From positions 1-64,000 of the forward strand of contig SVGY01000007.1 in the NCBI GenBank assembly GCA_015056145.1: 64,000 nt of DNA, in the 5' to 3' direction. The notes below the pieces were generated by a model. The model saw only the letters and a program-made list of their open reading frames with translations. It had not been told where the DNA came from and made no database searches. The stretch is from Clostridiales bacterium. Its GTDB lineage: Bacteria; Bacillota; Clostridia; Christensenellales; Aristaeellaceae. The position numbers and the translations under genes are program-made. Shown piece by piece: positions 1 to 6,441 of this stretch. Position 1 is the first letter of the stretch; the number at the start of each line of letters is the position of its first letter.

Positions 1-1
1 G

Positions 2-613
2 GAAGATGATCCTATGGCGAGAAAGCTGATGGAGATCTTTATCAGCACAAGCCCCAATTACCACCTGCTGCCCTCGCTGGACAGTGCAGCCATGGCAGAG
101 CTTTACTGCATGACCAACCGGGTGGATATGATCCTGATGGATGTATGCACCGCCATGGATGCCAACGGTATCGAGGTGGCGGAAAAACTGAAGCAGCTCT
201 ATCCGCAAACCAAGATCATCATCATCACCAGTCAGCCGGAGTACAGCTACATTGCCCACGCCCGAAAGATCGGGGTGGACAGCTTCTGGTACAAGGAACC
301 TACCGCCGAGGCGTTGCTCAAGATCATGGATCGTACCATGGCAGGGGAATCCATCTACCCGGATTCCGCACCCATCACCCGTCTTGGTGCGGCCCTCAGC
401 AACGATTTTACAGAGCGGGAGCTGGAGGTGCTCAGGGAACTGGTAAGCGGCAAGACTGACGCTGCCATTGCCGAGACCCTTTGTCTTTCCGTTACCCGGG
501 TCAAGCAGCACATTCTCCGTATCCGGGAAAAGACCCAGTTTGCCAACCGTACAGAACTGGCGGTCCGAGCCAGGGAGAGCGGGCTGGTGATCGGGGAGTA
601 CCGGGGGGAATGA
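2..613 (+). CDS. Response regulator, receiver + LuxR-type HTH (5' end outside window)
   Basis: Two-component response regulator that should act as a phosphorylation-controlled transcription factor. The reading frame is open to the left edge and reads E-D-D-P just before the first ATG at 14. That is the acidic pocket of a receiver domain, so the true start lies outside the window. The phosphoacceptor Asp is in the ILMDV segment and the conserved Lys in the WYKEP segment. A LuxR/NarL helix-turn-helix follows (TERELEVLRELVSGKTDAAI, then LSVTRVKQHI). A histidine kinase partner is not visible. A strong terminator follows immediately. Family assignment is secure; targets are unknown. Confidence 0.9.
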   Translation, partial: EDDPMARKLMEIFISTSPNYHLLPSLDSAAMAELYCMTNRVDMILMDVCTAMDANGIEVAEKLKQLYPQTKIIIITSQPEYSYIAHARKIGVDSFWYKEPTAEALLKIMDRTMAGESIYPDSAPITRLGAALSNDFTERELEVLRELVSGKTDAAIAETLCLSVTRVKQHILRIREKTQFANRTELAVRARESGLVIGEYRGE

Positions 614-655
614 AACAAAGAACGCTGTGCTATGGTGCACAGCGCTCTTTGTTTT
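614..655 (+). terminator. Rho-independent terminator of the response regulator gene
   Basis: Near-perfect inverted repeat (AAAGAACGCTGTGC against GCACAGCGCTCTTT) around a short loop, followed by TTTT. It starts directly after the stop codon. Confidence 0.85.
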
Positions 656-670
656 ACAGGGACCCGATAT

Positions 671-850
671 ATATAGAAAGCGGGATGCCAGCACAATGAT
701 GGCATCCCGCTTTTTGTTATTCGCCTCTTCGTCTGGGGGTGATCGCCCTGATCTCCTCTTCTGTGAAGAAAACAAATAATCCGAACCCTTTTCCGATGAG
801 GAATAAGTGGTTCGGATTATTTGCTGTTGGTGCGGGAAACAGGACTTGAA
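671..850. repeat. Left ~180-bp direct repeat, ending in a tRNA-Leu 3' fragment (putative att site)
   Basis: This block recurs at 5170-5349 with about 8-9 mismatches. It holds a hairpin (677-715) and a second inverted repeat, AATAATCCGAAC/GTTCGGATTATT. Its last 23 bases (828-850) equal the CCA end, acceptor strand and part of the T arm of tRNA-Leu(CAG). After 850 the two copies diverge abruptly. The simplest reading is a left attachment-site copy of an element integrated at tRNA-Leu. That reading is inference; no integrase is present. Confidence 0.75.
677..715. terminator. Hairpin terminator inside the left repeat
   Basis: Inverted repeat AAAGCGGGATGCCA / TGGCATCCCGCTTT with a T-run. The same hairpin, slightly diverged, is at 5176-5214 in the right repeat. 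Confidence 0.65.
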
Positions 851-999
851 TTCAATGTCGTTCAGCAACTACACCATATATTGTACAACGTGGTTTTTGC
901 AAAGTGCAATATATGGTGTTTTTGTATCATCCTGTACAACACAGTAAAGCTGTTTCAGAAGCTGTAAAGGGTATTTTGAAGGGTGGAAATCATCGATAA
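851..999. other. Non-coding stretch with a 13-bp perfect inverted repeat
   Basis: No gene is visible. ACACCATATATTG (871-883) and CAATATATGGTGT (907-919) form a perfect inverted repeat followed by TTTTTG. TGTACAAC occurs inside the loop and again near 933. It may be a terminator or an end structure of the island. Confidence 0.4.
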
Positions 1000-1794
1000 T
1001 TATGTATCGTTCTCGTTTGTTGCAATAATATCAAAAGCATCTAAATACTTTAGTGGTGCTATGCGACGTGCCCGATAAATAATAGAATCCATCCGATATG
1101 GTGCGGAAGCAATAGCCTTTGCAACATCAGGAAAAAATATTGTCAGATTTGTTCCGCCGGGTACAAATGAGCTGTTAAAAGCGATACCATCAAATCCGAG
1201 TGTTTTGACATATTCAGCAATAAATTGTGTAGGTATATAATCAACTGCATCCTTGCAAGGTCTGGAAAAAGCATGAATAATCTGATTGATCTTTGCTTGT
1301 TCCTCGGTCATTTCATCAGAGTATGTAACATGCGTAAAATCGGCCAATTTTATATCCTTGAGCAACTGAATTTTAGCCACGCTGATATGGTCAAATATTC
1401 TCGGTCGGGTTTCTCCGATTGCTGTTATAATTTCTTTTGCAGCATAAAGATATACGATACGTTCAGGATTTGCACGTCCCGCAGAAACGACAACTGCTGG
1501 AGGAACATATGAATTTTTTTCATCGTACCCTTCAAATGCGCCCCACTCTTCATTGTGAATAAATTTAACAATGCCTGTATTTTCTGCATCTTGCTTATCA
1601 TAATCAATAACTCTGGCACGATACAGAATTGTCCCACTGCCTAGGTGAGCAACATGTGTGTGTAGATAATCCCGTAAAAACAGAAGCAAGGGATGACTTG
1701 GATGAAACCGATTGTGGTATATGACTTCATCTGCAAAAGATGACCAAAACTGTGATGCAACTTTATCGATACGATCTCGTTCATTATAGTCCAC
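1000..1794 (-). CDS. RES-domain protein (putative NAD+-degrading toxin)
   Basis: The protein has about 264 residues. The N-terminal ~60 residues resemble the HEPN-like RES N-terminal module. The RES core follows: TILYRAR, then GRANPERIVYLYAA, then IPTQFIAEYVKTLGFDGIAF. RES proteins are toxins that consume NAD+, usually held in check by an Xre-type antitoxin. I chose the GTG start at 1794 because AAAGGAG lies 9 bases upstream; an ATG at 1815 is in frame but sits upstream of that site. No dedicated antitoxin is adjacent. Upstream is only a WYL-regulator remnant, so this may be an orphan toxin or a defence effector. Codon use is AT-rich compared with the core genes. Confidence 0.75.
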   Translation of the reverse strand: MDYNERDRIDKVASQFWSSFADEVIYHNRFHPSHPLLLFLRDYLHTHVAHLGSGTILYRARVIDYDKQDAENTGIVKFIHNEEWGAFEGYDEKNSYVPPAVVVSAGRANPERIVYLYAAKEIITAIGETRPRIFDHISVAKIQLLKDIKLADFTHVTYSDEMTEEQAKINQIIHAFSRPCKDAVDYIPTQFIAEYVKTLGFDGIAFNSSFVPGGTNLTIFFPDVAKAIASAPYRMDSIIYRARRIAPLKYLDAFDIIATNENDT

Positions 1795-1820
1795 ATATCT
1801 CATCTCCTTTCGCATTTCTT

Positions 1821-1961
1821 CTATAATTTCAAGTTGGCAAAGCTTGTAGCTATTCCCTGATGAGACAGGTGCCTTTCAAAATCCTCTCTGGCAATGCCGT
1901 GATCAATATCGGTGTGCCTTTTAAGAATTTCCTTCATATACACCAATCGCAATTTTACATA
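1821..1961 (-). pseudogene. Remnant of a WYL-family regulator (N-terminal HTH only)
   Basis: On the minus strand an open frame reads KLRLVYMKEILKRHTDIDHG and continues for about 25 more residues to a stop at 1821-1823. This resembles the start of the winged helix in WYL-domain regulators (K-L-x-L-x-Y-x-x-x-I-L-x-x-x-T-D-x-D-H). The remainder is missing. A good ribosome binding site (GGAGG) precedes an ATG that is followed at once by TAA, so the start region is also damaged. Assignment is by pattern recognition over a short stretch. Confidence 0.45.
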
Positions 1962-2002
1962 TGTTTATCCTCCGATTTCTGATTATCAATTACTGATATA
2001 AC

Positions 2003-2032
2003 ATTATAGCACAATTTCACTTGTCACAACAA
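2003..2032 (-). promoter_or_regulatory. Putative leftward promoter for the RES region
   Basis: Minus-strand TTGTTG, 18-base spacer, TATAAT. Its -35 overlaps the -35 of the rightward methyltransferase promoter, so the two may compete. Confidence 0.45.
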
Positions 2033-2049
2033 GTTCCACATGATATAAT
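2021..2049 (+). promoter_or_regulatory. Promoter of the DNA methyltransferase gene
   Basis: TTGTCA (2021-2026), exact 17-base spacer, TATAAT (2044-2049). A GGAGG ribosome binding site and the ATG at 2085 follow. Confidence 0.75.
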
Positions 2050-2084
2050 TAATTTGGATATTGATGTTCACATGGAGGATTGCT

Positions 2085-3362
2085 ATGAATCGAAATGCAA
2101 TCAGCCTTTTTTCATCGTCTGGCATTGGTGATTTAGGGCTTCATGCAAACGGTATAAATACCGTTATCGCTTGTGAGCTTTTGAGCGAACGCATGAATCT
2201 TTTTAGTCATAATAATTCGAACACAAAGTGTTTCTGCGGTGATATTTGGGCTTTGAAGGATGAAATCGTCGAATACTACAATAATCAATTCGATGAGCCA
2301 CCGTTCCTTATTTTGGCAACGCCCCCCTGTCAGGGGATGTCTTCAAATGGAATGGGCAAAATGTTGAGCGATTACCGAAAAGGTTTGCGTCCGAAAATGG
2401 ATGAACGAAACCGCTTAATAATGCCTGCTGTTGATATCGTGATTGAATTGCGTCCGGAATGGGTAATCTTTGAGAATGTTGCCAACATGGAAAATACCAT
2501 GATTCTGGATGACGAAGGAAAACTTGTCAAAATTCTTGATTATGTACACGGCAAAGTCGAACATGAGTATATCATGTGTCATGAGGTTATTGACTGTGTT
2601 GATTACGGAGTTCCCCAGCATCGGCGTCGTTTACTAACAATTCTTACGCGAACAGAAGCAGGTAAGAGATATTACAACCAACATAAAACACTCTTGCCGC
2701 TGGCATCACACAGCAAAGAAATGTCTTTGTTCACAGAAGAATGGGTGACTGTTCGCAAAGCAATTGGTCAGTTTCCACCATTGAGGGCAGAAAAGGGCAA
2801 GAATGCATGCAAAGCATTTCATCCGCTGCATAGGGTTCCTTTGCTGGATGATAAGAAACTATTCTGGATGGATAACACACCCGAAGGTGCTACAGCATTT
2901 AATAATCAGTGTATCAACCCTTCTTGCATGTATCAAGGGAACAGCAATCATGGTGCCCGCCATAACAAGGACGGAATCAATCAATCCCTGACTGACACCC
3001 CTTTGTATTGTCAAAAATGCGGTGCACTTCTTCCTCGTCCCTATGTCGAAGACAAGGATGGCACTCGGCGTTTGATGAAGGGTTTTGTTAGTGCATATAA
3101 GCGCATGTGTTGGGATGAACCTGCAAGCACGCTTACACAAAATTTCCAATATGCTTGTTCTGACAACAAAGTACATCCGGATCAAAGCCGTGTTCTTTCT
3201 CTTTATGAAGCGCTTGTTCTGCAAACAATTGCGCAATATGAGTACTCGTTTGTTGTCGACGGAAAAACGGTTTCTGACGGTCTTATCAGAGATACTATCG
3301 GAGAAAGCGTTCCCCCTCTTGTAATTGATAAGGTTGTAAAAAACATACTCTCAATTCAATAA
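2085..3362 (+). CDS. DNA (cytosine-5-)-methyltransferase of a type II R-M system
   Basis: The protein (425 aa) transfers a methyl group from S-adenosylmethionine to cytosine and would protect host DNA from the neighbouring nuclease. Motif I is ISLFSSSGIGDLGLHANG. The catalytic Cys82 lies in ATPPCQGMSS, the ENV motif in FENVANM, and motif VIII in PQHRRRLL. The target-recognition region contains C-x4-C (CINPSC) and C-x2-C (CQKC) about 60 residues apart, which looks like an inserted zinc ribbon. GGAGG lies upstream of the ATG at 2085; an earlier in-frame ATG at 2061 is poorly placed. It converges on the restriction gene. The target sequence cannot be read from this. Confidence 0.92.
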   Translation: MNRNAISLFSSSGIGDLGLHANGINTVIACELLSERMNLFSHNNSNTKCFCGDIWALKDEIVEYYNNQFDEPPFLILATPPCQGMSSNGMGKMLSDYRKGLRPKMDERNRLIMPAVDIVIELRPEWVIFENVANMENTMILDDEGKLVKILDYVHGKVEHEYIMCHEVIDCVDYGVPQHRRRLLTILTRTEAGKRYYNQHKTLLPLASHSKEMSLFTEEWVTVRKAIGQFPPLRAEKGKNACKAFHPLHRVPLLDDKKLFWMDNTPEGATAFNNQCINPSCMYQGNSNHGARHNKDGINQSLTDTPLYCQKCGALLPRPYVEDKDGTRRLMKGFVSAYKRMCWDEPASTLTQNFQYACSDNKVHPDQSRVLSLYEALVLQTIAQYEYSFVVDGKTVSDGLIRDTIGESVPPLVIDKVVKNILSIQ

Positions 3363-3406
3363 AGCTAAAGACACATGCGCTGCAAATGCACATGTGCCTC
3401 ATTTTT

Positions 3407-4183
3407 TTATCGACGGATTCTTCCAATCCATTTTGCTCGGCTAAATGCAGTTAGATATGCGTCGTCATCAATAACCGCAATCCAGCCCTTACACATTTTT
3501 GTTACGCCACCTGTATTCATGATCGAAACGCTAGTGGTTCGTCCTCCACCATCTTTAGGTTGCACAATCTTGCCCCAGTCATCCTCGGTCAGATCATTAC
3601 GATAGAAGCATGCCGCAATCGCAGGGACTTCATTAATGAAATCCCAGAAAACCGCAAGAAGATTATTCGTTTCTCTATGGTGTGCTTTCCAATCGAACGA
3701 ATTCATGAGAAAAATGCGTTGTTCACCGATCAACGGCTTGGCGCGGACGCTTGCTGATGGTGTGCTTCCACATGTTGCCTTTACCTCGATACCGCCATAA
3801 CGATAGGGGCTGAATAACGCTTTATCACGCGGATAGCGTTTCCCGTCCCGATCTTCGTAGAGCGTACGGAAATAACGCAGGCGTTCAGGGGTATCAATTG
3901 CCAACAAATCAGGATAACCATCCTGATGCAGATTTGAGGTCAAATTCCCATCAGAAAAACGCATAATACTTTTTGCAAAGTATTCGCCAACAATACCGCT
4001 TAGGTTGCGCATTCCAAGGGCTTCAAAAATGTTTATGTCAAACTCCTGTGTCTGTTCATGTAGTGCATAAAGTGCATTGTTGCAGAAATTGATTGCCTCA
4101 ACAACAGCTTCGTTCGTTATCATGATACGCCCGTCATAAACGACATGATTATGAGGGTTGACAAGATAATCAAATTCATTCAT
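3407..4183 (-). CDS. Type II restriction endonuclease, PD-(D/E)XK fold
   Basis: The protein (258 aa) is the likely partner nuclease of the convergent methyltransferase. A PD-(D/E)XK signature is visible: Pro91-Asp92 in GYPDLLAID and Glu133-Val-Lys135 in GGIEVKATCG. The spacing is typical of restriction enzymes. The ATG at 4183 is preceded by GAGGAGG and overlaps the end of the upstream HTH gene, so C protein and nuclease are translationally coupled. I do not recognise the specificity family. Function is inferred from the motif plus the C-protein/methyltransferase context. Confidence 0.8.
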   Translation of the reverse strand: MNEFDYLVNPHNHVVYDGRIMITNEAVVEAINFCNNALYALHEQTQEFDINIFEALGMRNLSGIVGEYFAKSIMRFSDGNLTSNLHQDGYPDLLAIDTPERLRYFRTLYEDRDGKRYPRDKALFSPYRYGGIEVKATCGSTPSASVRAKPLIGEQRIFLMNSFDWKAHHRETNNLLAVFWDFINEVPAIAACFYRNDLTEDDWGKIVQPKDGGGRTTSVSIMNTGGVTKMCKGWIAVIDDDAYLTAFSRAKWIGRIRR

Positions 4184-4400
4184 TTGTATCGTCCTCCTCA
4201 ATTAATAACAGATAGGGTTTAATGCCTAACGCATCAGATATGCGCTGGATGTTCTCTAAAGAAATGCTACGCCTATAGCACTCAACTGCGCTGATATAGG
4301 TTCGATGAAGTCCGCACATTTCTGCAAAACGCTCCTGAGATATGCCTTGCAAGGTGCGATACTTGCGTACATTGGAACCGAAGACCTTCACAATATCCAT
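4176..4400 (-). CDS. R-M controller (C) protein, XRE-type HTH
   Basis: Small HTH protein of 74 aa (VFGSNVRKYRTLQGISQERF, then RTYISAVECYRRSISLENIQ). Size and sequence fit C proteins that first activate and then repress the C-R operon, delaying the nuclease until DNA is methylated. It overlaps the nuclease start by 8 bases. Paired C-box sequences lie directly upstream at 4430-4461. The ATG at 4400 is the first plausible start; its ribosome binding site is weak (GGGTGAT), as is common for C genes. Confidence 0.85.
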   Translation of the reverse strand: MDIVKVFGSNVRKYRTLQGISQERFAEMCGLHRTYISAVECYRRSISLENIQRISDALGIKPYLLLIEEDDTNE

Positions 4401-4424
4401 ACAATCACCCAATAATATGTTCGC

Positions 4425-4461
4425 ATTATGGATACAATAAGTCTACAGACAATAAGTCACA
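4425..4461 (-). promoter_or_regulatory. C-box operator and -10 of the C-R operon
   Basis: On the minus strand two boxes, GACTTATTGTC and GACTTATTGTA, are separated by TGTA and preceded by ATGT. This is close to the known C-box type (ATGTGACTTATAGTC...). CATAAT (4425-4430) can serve as -10, about 25 bases before the C gene ATG. The boxes overlap the end of the neighbouring phage gene. Confidence 0.7.
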
Positions 4462-4778
4462 TGCATCTGTTGCCGCTTACAGTAGAGCGCAATATCCCCT
4501 TTATACCCCTCAAACATGTCCACGCTCGTAATATTCCACAAAACGCCGTTGTAGCGTATCACATGCGCAGTCGTGACATCATTTCGCCAGTTGGTCGTGA
4601 ACAGCACTTCTTCCTGCATGTGTTCAGCGTTGGCGGTGTGATACTCCCTGCCGGACAGATGGCGGAAGTATGCCCACACAGGCGGGCAGATCGATTCCAG
4701 CGTTTCGACTGCATAGCCGTTTTCGTTGATGACCGACTGCACCGCCAGTATTTCGATTTTCTTGTCTTTCAGCTTCAT
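4443..4778 (-). CDS. Phage head-closure / head-tail adaptor-like protein
   Basis: The protein (111 aa) resembles short phage head-tail joining proteins of the SPP1 gp16-like type: N-terminal KDKKIEILAVQSVINENGYA, central VWAYFRHLSGREY, and a C-terminal half ending in DIALYCKRQQMHVTYCL. Its start overlaps the end of the terminase remnant, as in a phage structural operon. No portal, capsid or tail genes remain, so it is probably a relic. Its 3' end holds the C-box operator of the R-M system. Confidence 0.55.
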   Translation of the reverse strand: MKLKDKKIEILAVQSVINENGYAVETLESICPPVWAYFRHLSGREYHTANAEHMQEEVLFTTNWRNDVTTAHVIRYNGVLWNITSVDMFEGYKGDIALYCKRQQMHVTYCL

Positions 4779-5107
4779 CAGATCGCCCCCGTAAATTCAT
4801 TGTAGTGTTCATACAGGCCCACATAGCAGTCCAGCAGCGCCGCCGTGCCGTCAATGCGCTGTTTCGGCGACTGGTTCTTCACGGGCACGATGTTTCCGTT
4901 GCGGTCGGTCTGTATGCCCGTGTTAGTCAGACACCATTTCAGAATGGGAATGTTGTCATAGTTCACCCGGTGGGTCTGCAAGTCTGTGCACGGCATCGGT
5001 ATCGTCAGGGACAGCGTTTTTGCGCCCTGTATGCAGCACACCATGGTGAATTCCTGCATCTGCATTTCCTCCATAAAATACCAGACGGAATAACTATCAT
5101 AACTCAC
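4778..5107 (-). pseudogene. Phage terminase large subunit, C-terminal remnant
   Basis: About the last 85 residues look like the nuclease-domain end of a phage TerL: IQGAKTLSL, then HRVNYDNIPILKWCLTNTGI, then QRIDGTAALLDCYVGLYEH. The ATPase domain and most of the nuclease domain are missing. An ATG exists at 5107, but a complete terminase is 450-600 aa, so this is a truncated gene. The cut is only ~60 bases inside the right repeat of the island, consistent with deletion of a prophage interior. Confidence 0.65.
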
Positions 5108-5169
5108 CTATGCCGATAACCGTTTATTTTCCTTCACTATCTTTGCGTCGCATCGGAATAGCAATCACA

Positions 5170-5349
5170 ATATACAAAGCGAGATGCCAGCACAATGATG
5201 GCATCCCGTTTTTTGCTATTCTCCCCTTCGTCTGGGGGTAATCGCCCTGATCTCTTCTTCTGTGAAGAAAACAAATAATCCGAACCCTTTTCCGATCAGG
5301 AATAAGTGGTTCGGATTATTTGCTGTTGGTGCGGGAAACAGGACTTGAA
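5170..5349. repeat. Right ~180-bp direct repeat, overlapping the intact tRNA-Leu 3' end (putative att site)
   Basis: Partner of 671-850. It continues into the intact tRNA-Leu(CAG) gene. The tRNA-side half is almost identical between copies, while mismatches concentrate in the distal half. Confidence 0.75.
5275..5326 (-). terminator. Terminator of the tRNA operon
   Basis: Perfect 12-bp inverted repeat AATAATCCGAAC / GTTCGGATTATT downstream of tRNA-Leu, followed on the minus strand by a T-rich run. It is duplicated at 776-821. Confidence 0.65.
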
Positions 5350-5413
5350 CCTGCAAGTTCGTACGAACACATGAACCTGAATCATGCGCGTCTGCCAATT
5401 CCGCCATTCCCGC
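5327..5413 (-). tRNA. tRNA-Leu (anticodon CAG)
   Basis: Acceptor GCGGGAA/TTCCCGC, long class II variable arm, anticodon loop TTCAGGT between CATGA and TCATG, and an encoded CCA. Last gene of the operon. Its 3' 23 bases are duplicated at 828-850, marking it as an integration site. Confidence 0.95.
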
Positions 5414-5444
5414 ATTTGCCTTCTCGACGGATAAGAAGGACTTT

Positions 5445-5529
<85 letters not shown>

Positions 5530-5553
5530 ATGTTTCAAGGCAAAGCCTTGAGT

Positions 5554-5629
5554 TGGAGCCGGCGAAGGGACTTGAACCCCCAACCTGCTGATTACAAATC
5601 AGCTGCTCTGCCAATTGAGCTACACCGGC
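5554..5629 (-). tRNA. tRNA-Thr (anticodon TGT)
   Basis: Acceptor GCCGGTG/CGCCGGC, anticodon loop TTTGTAA in a GCTGA/TCAGC stem, GGTTCAAGTCC T-arm, encoded CCA. Confidence 0.95.
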
Positions 5630-5648
5630 AATTGCCCAGGCAGAGTAA

Positions 5649-5725
5649 TGGCGACCAAGAAGGGGCTCGAACCCTCGACCTCCAGCGTGACAGGCTGGCA
5701 TTCTAACCAACTGAACTACTTGGCC
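5649..5725 (-). tRNA. tRNA-Asp (anticodon GTC)
   Basis: Acceptor GGCCAAG/CTTGGTC, anticodon loop CTGTCAC in a CCAGC/GCTGG stem, encoded CCA. Confidence 0.95.
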
Positions 5726-5732
5726 ATACTGC

Positions 5733-5809
<77 letters not shown>

Positions 5810-5827
5810 TAACGATTGGGGGGAAGA

Positions 5828-5902
5828 TGGTGACTCCTAGGGGATTCGAACCCCTGTAGCCGCCGTGAAAGGGCGGTGTCTTAACCACTTGACCAAGGAG
5901 CC
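5828..5902 (-). tRNA. tRNA-Glu (anticodon TTC)
   Basis: Acceptor GGCTCCT/AGGAGTC, anticodon loop CTTTCAC in a CCGCC/GGCGG stem, encoded CCA. Confidence 0.95.
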
Positions 5903-5920
5903 ACATGTGAGTGAGAAATC

Positions 5921-5997
5921 TGGTCGGGGTGAAGGGATTCGAACCCCCGGCCCCATGCTCCCAAAGCACGTGCGCTACCAGACTGCGCTACACCCCG
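5921..5997 (-). tRNA. tRNA-Pro (anticodon TGG)
   Basis: Acceptor CGGGGTG/CACCCCG, anticodon loop TTTGGGA, encoded CCA. First gene of the seven-tRNA operon. Confidence 0.95.
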
Positions 5998-6029
5998 TCG
6001 ATGAAGTGCCCACACAGGCGACGGTGATT

Positions 6030-6058
6030 ATTGTACTCATAATCCGTTTTTTTGTCAA
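6030..6058 (-). promoter_or_regulatory. Promoter of the tRNA operon
   Basis: Minus-strand TTGACA, exact 17-base spacer, TACAAT, about 33 bases before tRNA-Pro. No other promoter is seen within the cluster. Confidence 0.85.
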
Positions 6059-6319
6059 GGGGTTTTTTGAAAAAAATTTCGAGAATTTTGACCGGGTTAA
6101 AAATCGTAGAAAATTGAAAGGATTCCGACGTTTGTAAGCTGAAAAATCCATGAGGAACAGAGAAAAGGGAAAATCGTCCGAAATATGGTTGCGTTTTTTC
6201 ATGTGGAAAGCACAAGGAAAAAAGAAAAAAACAGTGGAAAAAAGGAGGATAACATGTGGAAAATGTTACAGAACCATTACGTTGTGGGCAGGACAGCGTC
6301 CCTATCCCTGGACGAACAG
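6059..6319. other. AT-rich intergenic region, no gene seen
   Basis: Purine-rich stretch between the tRNA operon and the nrdD promoter. Short open frames here have no domain features or convincing ribosome binding sites. Confidence 0.5.
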
Positions 6320-6368
6320 TAACAATATTTAGTATTGACTAAGAGGGGAAGACACAATATAATGGTGT
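6320..6368 (+). promoter_or_regulatory. nrdD promoter with two putative NrdR boxes
   Basis: TTGACT (6335-6340), 17-base spacer, TATAAT (6358-6363). AACAATATTTAGTATTG (6320-6336) overlaps the -35 and ACACAATATAATGGTGT (6352-6368) overlaps the -10. Both resemble the NrdR box. Their centres are 32 bases apart, about three helical turns, as in known NrdR box pairs. Confidence 0.6.
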
Positions 6369-6441
6369 AGGTCAAATAACATGTCGAATGTTGTCATGCA
6401 AAAAATGACGGAACTGTAAAAGAAAAAGGAGCCAGGGTATC

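Noticed and set aside
6150-6332. 60-codon Lys-rich frame upstream of nrdD
   Set aside because: No motif, overlaps the putative NrdR box and has biased purine composition only.
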